A stretch of 64,000 bases of DNA, taken from contig OZ243045.1 of assembly GCA_965212125.1 (NCBI GenBank), positions 1,922,001 to 1,986,000 of the forward strand, read 5' to 3'. The notes under the pieces were generated by a model that was not told where the DNA came from, made no database searches, and was given only the letters and a program-made list of their open reading frames with translations. The translations under genes were made by a program, and so were the position numbers. Each line of letters starts with the position of its first letter. Position 1 is the first letter of the stretch. This DNA comes from CAYRJD01 sp965212125. Its GTDB lineage: Bacteria; Actinomycetota; Acidimicrobiia; Acidimicrobiales; Poriferisodalaceae. Below are positions 60,434 through 64,000 of this stretch, piece after piece.

Positions 60434-61261
60434 GTGTTCACCGGCTCTGACCCAGACAAAGTTTTGCTTTGCGGCGATCTTCACAGCGACCCCGACTGGA
60501 TAGACAAAGCGAACCAGACTGCGGCGCAAAACGACTGCCAGGTGGTGTTGCAGGTGGGCGATCTCAACTGGCGCCCCGAGCTTCCGCCCGGCCAGGTGTT
60601 GATCGAAAAAATCGCAGCTGGCGACATTGCCTGGATATTTGTGGACGGCAACCACGACAACCTGACCGATCTGGCGGCGGCCGCATCGCCGTTTCGGCCG
60701 CTGGTTGACGGATTCGATCAAGACCCGAAAGGACTCTGGGGCCCAGCCAATCCGATCTTGTTGAGCGACAACTTGTGGTGGGCTGCGCGTGGCAGCCGCT
60801 GGCACTGGAACGGGGTTGCGTTTGGGGCGCTGGGTGGGGCGTGGTCGCCGGGCTGGTGGTTTCGCAAGCGCGGCATTGAATGGTTTAGCAACGAGATCAT
60901 CAGGCGCCGCGATGTTGAGTCGCTGGGTTGCGATCCGCTGGATGTGCTGGTGTGCCACGACGGCCCCGGTGATGTGGCGCCAGCTATTGAGGCGCAGAGA
61001 TCGCGGGCTGAGCGGCCCGGCGACGGACACATCGGGGCCGGCAATCAACGCCGCATTCAAACCGCCGCCGCCAACACCCGCCCGCGGCTGTTAGTTCACG
61101 GTCATTGGCATGTGCGCCACAGCACTACCTGGCACGCCGACTGGGGGCACTGCCAGATTGAAGGGCTGGGGTCGGATTTGCGACCCGGCGCGTTTGCGGT
61201 GCTTGATGTGCGCACGCTGGCGGTGACGCAGCCAGCCGCCGAAGCCGCGCTGGTTGCGTAG
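60434..61261 (+). CDS. Calcineurin-like metallophosphoesterase
   Basis: 275 residues from GTG 60434. All metal motifs are present in order: GDLHSD (D-x-H), QVGDLN (GD), GNHDN (GNHD), VCHDGP (H) and VHGHWH (GH-x-H). It hydrolyses phosphate esters with two metals; the substrate is unknown. It follows the sigma factor by 45 bases. Confidence 0.87.
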   Translation: MFTGSDPDKVLLCGDLHSDPDWIDKANQTAAQNDCQVVLQVGDLNWRPELPPGQVLIEKIAAGDIAWIFVDGNHDNLTDLAAAASPFRPLVDGFDQDPKGLWGPANPILLSDNLWWAARGSRWHWNGVAFGALGGAWSPGWWFRKRGIEWFSNEIIRRRDVESLGCDPLDVLVCHDGPGDVAPAIEAQRSRAERPGDGHIGAGNQRRIQTAAANTRPRLLVHGHWHVRHSTTWHADWGHCQIEGLGSDLRPGAFAVLDVRTLAVTQPAAEAALVA

Positions 61262-61325
61262 GGCTGGGGTCGCCCAGTCGCCCAGATTGATTGCCGGGCT
61301 GGTCGGCCCGCTTAGCTAGGCAGGT

Positions 61326-61403
61326 CTAGGCGTCTGACAGGCGCCTAGCGATGATGACGATCAGTGCGCCAATAATCACGGCTAGTAGCAGCTTCTTTTT
61401 CAT
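61326..61403 (-). CDS. 25-residue membrane micropeptide
   Basis: ATG 61403 with a Shine-Dalgarno-like GGGAGCGGAT just ahead. The product starts MKKKLLLAVIIGALIVII and ends with a basic stretch (ARRLSDA): one membrane helix. Too short for normal gene finding. It lies between tRNA-Sec and the phosphoesterase, in tRNA-Sec orientation. Confidence 0.5.
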   Translation of the reverse strand: MKKKLLLAVIIGALIVIIARRLSDA

Positions 61404-61461
61404 ATCCGCTCCCAGGTAACGATGCCACATGTTAGCTGGCTGACTAGCTGGCTAAGTCGTT

Positions 61462-61557
61462 TGGCGGAGGTGGACGGGAATCGAACCCGCCGGACGAGGG
61501 TCTCTCGTCCCAACCGCTTTGAAGGCGGAGGAGCCCACCAGGCGCTCAGACACCTCC
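61462..61557 (-). tRNA. selC: Selenocysteine tRNA (anticodon UCA)
   Basis: 96 bases including encoded CCA (61464-61462) and discriminator G. The anticodon loop CTTCAAA carries TCA; a long variable arm (GGACGAG/CTCGTCC) and an extended acceptor/T-stem stack (GGAGGTG with CACCTCC) mark it as tRNA-Sec rather than Ser or Leu. SelA and SelB are encoded 12-15 kb away, so the cell decodes UGA as selenocysteine. Confidence 0.93.
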
Positions 61558-61713
61558 GCCCCAAGCTTGCCAGGAGCGCCCCGCAAAAGCACCGCGCAAA
61601 AATAACGAACGACTTTTTGACGGCAGCGTGCTAATACAACAGTGCTAGTCCTCCACTAGCAGCGCACTTCCCATCCGCCGCACATGTTGCGGGCAGTCAG
61701 TCAGGGAGTTCGC

Positions 61714-62346
61714 ATGTTGTTTGCCTATGTCGGAGCTAAGGGCGGTGTTGGCACCACCACCACCGCAATCATGACTGCGTCGGGTGCGGCGCGGGCGCAG
61801 CGTGAGGTGGTGCTGGTCGATCTAACCGGCGACATTGCCATCGCGCTGGGGCTAAGTCCGACTCTGCCAGGGGTGGCGGATTGGGCGCGGGCGCAAGATC
61901 TATCGCTGGGCGCAGTGGATGCCCTGCAGGTTGAGCTGAACGATCGGGTTGCTTTGTTGGCACGCGGCAAGGGCGATCTTGATTCAGCCCGCTTGGCGAC
62001 CCTGTGGTCGTTGCTTTGCGGCAAGCCGCAGCTGGTCGTCATTGATGCAGGTCGTGGGGGAGCGGCGATCGACCTGGTTGACGATCAGAGCGTGCGCAAG
62101 GTGATGGTGGTTACCGCCTGCTACAGCGCCGTGTATCAGGCCGCCCGTTTGGAGAACCGGGTTGATGAGATGGTCGTGATCTCTGACGCCACGCGTGCGC
62201 TAACAGTTGCCGATGTTGAAGGCGGGGTGGGGCGTCCGGCTGGCGCGGCGATTGCGATGGACCCCGCGATCGCCCGCTGGGGTGACGCCGGGCTGTTGCT
62301 TGACAAGTCGTATCGTCTTTCTAAACCGCTCGACCAGCTGCTGTGA
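61714..62346 (+). CDS. TadZ/CpaE-like (MinD/ParA fold) ATPase of a Tad locus
   Basis: 210 residues from ATG 61714 (Shine-Dalgarno AGGGAG). Walker A YVGAKGGVGTTTTA, LVDLTGD after the first strand, and a strand LVVIDAGRGG. The C-terminal part is short. Similar proteins precede tad ATPases in actinobacteria and place the secretion machine in the cell. The following two genes fit this. Confidence 0.8.
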   Translation: MLFAYVGAKGGVGTTTTAIMTASGAARAQREVVLVDLTGDIAIALGLSPTLPGVADWARAQDLSLGAVDALQVELNDRVALLARGKGDLDSARLATLWSLLCGKPQLVVIDAGRGGAAIDLVDDQSVRKVMVVTACYSAVYQAARLENRVDEMVVISDATRALTVADVEGGVGRPAGAAIAMDPAIARWGDAGLLLDKSYRLSKPLDQLL

Positions 62347-62359
62347 GGGGCGGGCTGTT

Positions 62360-63508
62360 GTGAAGGGCCAAGTGCGCCCGGCCAGATCGGTTCGCCAAGA
62401 CCGCGACCTGTCTTTGGTGGAGTCGGTTCACGAGAGCTTCTTGCCCGGCGCGGCGCCCGCGCAGGCTGAGTCATCGCAGGCTGGGTCATCGCAGGCTGAG
62501 TCATCGCAGGCTGGGTCATCACAGCCGCCGCAAGCTGCACCTCCGCAAGCAGCGCCGCCGCGCAAGGTCGCTGCGGCCGTGGAAGAAGCAGCCCCGCTGT
62601 TGGGTCGTGCGAACGCAGCGGAGGTGGTGTCCGAAGTGCTGGCACGCCTGAGCGGAACCGGTCCCTTGGCGCAGCTGTGGGATGACGAATCAATCACCGA
62701 AATCATGATCAACGGCGCCGGTCCGGTGAGCATTGAACGCGCCGGCGCGCTAACCGAAATCGGGCGCGTCAGCCAAACCGAAGTTGAACGCTTGGTGGAG
62801 TACCTGCTGGGTCCTACCGGCCGGCGAGCGGACCGCCTTAGCCCGATCGTTGACGTGCGATTAGATGACCGCACTCGCTGCAATATTGCCGTCGCTCCGG
62901 TAGCGGTGGACGGCCCGTACATCACATTGCGGCGCTTCCCGTCAGCGGCACGCAAATTGTGCGAGATGGCCAGCCCCGCGGTTGAGGCGCATCTGCTGGC
63001 GCTGCTAAATGCAGGGGCGAACTTGCTGGTGTTCGGACCAACCAGCACCGGCAAGACGTCTCTGTTGGCGAGCTTGTTAGCCGCCGTTCCTACTTGCGAG
63101 CGCATCGTGATGGTGGAGGAGGCCGCCGAGCTGCCGCGGCTGCATTCCAATGTGATCCGTCTGGAAGGGCAGCCGGCAAACATTGACGGCAAGGGCGGAG
63201 TGCCGATGTCGCGGCTGGTTGTGAGCGCGCTGCGAATGCGCCCCGATCGCATCGTGGTGGGGGAGGTTCGCGGCGCGGAGGCGGCCGATTTGTTGCAAGC
63301 GCTAACCACCGGCCATCGGGGATCGCTCAGCACGATTCACGCCAACAGCGGCGAGCACGCGTTGTGGCGGCTAGAGCAGCTAGCGCGCCGAGGTGGAACA
63401 ACCGGCGATGTCGGGTCGCACATTCGTTCGGTAGTTGATGCGCTGGTGCATATGACCAAGGTCGCGGGCGGCTCCCGCCAGGTGGCCGAAGTGCTGGAAG
63501 TGTCTTAG
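62360..63508 (+). CDS. Type II/IV secretion ATPase, TadA/CpaF family
   Basis: 382 residues from GTG 62360. A disordered Gln/Ala/Ser/Pro N-terminus contains 15-bp repeats; the core has the N-terminal DDESITEIMINGAGPVSIER, Walker A VFGPTSTGKTSLLA, Asp box/Walker B RIVMVEEAAELPRL and IVVGEVRGAEAADLLQAL, and His box GHRGSLSTIHANS. It powers assembly of Flp pili. It lies 13 bases after the TadZ-like gene. Its stop codon is within a 17-bp tandem repeat. Confidence 0.9.
   Translation: MKGQVRPARSVRQDRDLSLVESVHESFLPGAAPAQAESSQAGSSQAESSQAGSSQPPQAAPPQAAPPRKVAAAVEEAAPLLGRANAAEVVSEVLARLSGTGPLAQLWDDESITEIMINGAGPVSIERAGALTEIGRVSQTEVERLVEYLLGPTGRRADRLSPIVDVRLDDRTRCNIAVAPVAVDGPYITLRRFPSAARKLCEMASPAVEAHLLALLNAGANLLVFGPTSTGKTSLLASLLAAVPTCERIVMVEEAAELPRLHSNVIRLEGQPANIDGKGGVPMSRLVVSALRMRPDRIVVGEVRGAEAADLLQALTTGHRGSLSTIHANSGEHALWRLEQLARRGGTTGDVGSHIRSVVDALVHMTKVAGGSRQVAEVLEVS
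62462..62521. repeat. 15-bp tandem repeat (four copies) in the tadA/cpaF gene
   Basis: Alternating CAGGCTGAGTCATCG and CAGGCTGGGTCATCG, four units, encode QAESS/QAGSS. The alternation shows a 30-bp higher-order duplication. Confidence 0.9.
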
Positions 63509-63547
63509 TGGTGGGAGTGTCTTAGTGGTGGGAGTGTCTTAGTGGTG
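63501..63547. repeat. 17-bp tandem repeat between the secretion ATPase and TadB genes
   Basis: TGTCTTAGTGGTGGGAG occurs at 63501-63517 and 63518-63534, with 13 bases of a third copy to 63547. It contains the ATPase stop (63506-63508) and the GTG start region of the next gene; 17 is not a multiple of three, so each copy changes the frame. Confidence 0.9.
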
Positions 63548-64000
63548 CCGCTTGTGGTGCTGGCAATATTTTTCTGTGGTGCGGTGGCATCGCCGAGATG
63601 TCGCAGCCGCGTCGCGGGCTGGCTCGCAAGGCGTCGCGCACATCGTCAGGCACGGTTGCGGGCTGGCTTCATCGGCGAATATTGCGCCGACATAGCGCGG
63701 CGTCTTTACGCGGGAGAAACGCTGCTGCAGTCCATGACGGCACGGGCTGTGTCATCACGAGCTGTGTCGGCACGGGTTATGGCGACACCGCGCCGCAGCG
63801 GCAAATCCGTCAGCGCTCTGAACGAGCCGGTGCGCCAGCTACTAGACGAACACAACCGGGGAGTCACCTTGGCGCGCGCCACCGCCCGTTGGGCTGAGCG
63901 TGACGCCACCGAAGAGACCGCTCTGCTCAGCACCGCGGTGGGGTTGGCTTCGCAGCAGACCGGCGCGGTTCCCGCTTTGTTTGATCATGTTGCGCGCACC
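63542..64000 (+). CDS. TadB-like type II secretion F-domain protein (3' end outside window)
   Basis: 153 visible codons. GTG 63542 or GTG 63545 starts a short hydrophobic segment (VVPLVVLAIFFCGAVA), a basic region, then the F-domain start: DIARRLYAGETLLQSM, VRQLLDEHNRGVTLARATARW, LLSTAVGLASQQTGAVPALFDHVART. These match the first part of TadB/GspF proteins, the inner-membrane platform of the pilus. Arg-Ala-Val-Ser repeats (ARAVSSRAVSARV) lie in the middle. Confidence 0.72.
   Translation, partial: MVPLVVLAIFFCGAVASPRCRSRVAGWLARRRAHRQARLRAGFIGEYCADIARRLYAGETLLQSMTARAVSSRAVSARVMATPRRSGKSVSALNEPVRQLLDEHNRGVTLARATARWAERDATEETALLSTAVGLASQQTGAVPALFDHVART

Noticed and set aside
61462..61557. tRNA-Leu or a UGA suppressor
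   Set aside because: The 96-base length, the long variable arm, the extended acceptor/T stack and the presence of selA and selB point to tRNA-Sec.
62462..62521. Regular repeats that could suggest a CRISPR array
   Set aside because: There are no spacers; the units are contiguous 15-bp repeats in frame within the secretion ATPase.

Overview
The window comes from a GC-rich actinobacterium. A WhiB protein, a eukaryote-type glutamine synthetase (GlnII), a complete o-succinylbenzoate menaquinone branch, an F420/PPOX-type flavoprotein, an acyl-CoA carboxylase beta plus epsilon pair, a Flp/Tad pilus locus and the order tadA / tRNA-Ser / SRP RNA / dnaX / recR all fit. The ethylmalonyl-CoA enzymes and the style of several proteins suggest the Acidimicrobiia, but that rank is an inference. 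No phage, insertion sequence or CRISPR array was recognised.

Layout. 1-1.9 kb is an AT-richer, decayed-looking edge: the end of a proline/Cys/His-rich protein, a remnant of a TauE/SafE permease and an acidic lipoprotein. 1.9-12.4 kb is housekeeping: a PatB-like lyase, SURF1, an S9 peptidase, exonuclease VII, two tRNA-Ser genes, tadA, SRP RNA, dnaX and recR. 12.4-14.2 kb holds crotonyl-CoA carboxylase/reductase and an acyl-CoA epimerase. 14.3-22.6 kb holds a BMP-type nucleoside ABC importer converging on mtnA plus a fused class II aldolase/dehydrogenase, read here as a possible nucleoside-sugar salvage unit. 22.7-31.6 kb is menaquinone synthesis (menE; then menC, menH, menD and an isochorismate synthase fused to a MerR regulator). 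31.6-39.7 kb carries an acyl-CoA synthetase, a flap-type exonuclease, acyl-CoA carboxylase beta/epsilon, a CaiB-type CoA transferase and ethylmalonyl-CoA mutase. 39.7-46.5 kb has aat, a cyclophilin, lysC-asd, tRNA-Pro, a receiver protein, an NfeD protein and whiB. 46.5-61.6 kb has selB-selA, mrp facing a HesB/ErpA protein, glnII, nadE, a sugar-nucleotide epimerase, a sigma factor and the selenocysteine tRNA. 61.7-64 kb begins a Tad secretion locus that runs off the end.

Two themes run through the window. First, many genes have a -10-like TANNNT hexamer 6-8 bases before the start codon, which predicts leaderless transcripts; I found sixteen. Second, short tandem duplications (10-17 bp) sit at many gene junctions, often across stop codons, and in-frame 12-15 bp repeats interrupt otherwise conserved enzymes.

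The most novel item is the MerR-isochorismate synthase fusion, with a 35-bp near-perfect dyad lying over its own promoter. It looks like a menaquinone entry enzyme joined to its own transcription regulator.
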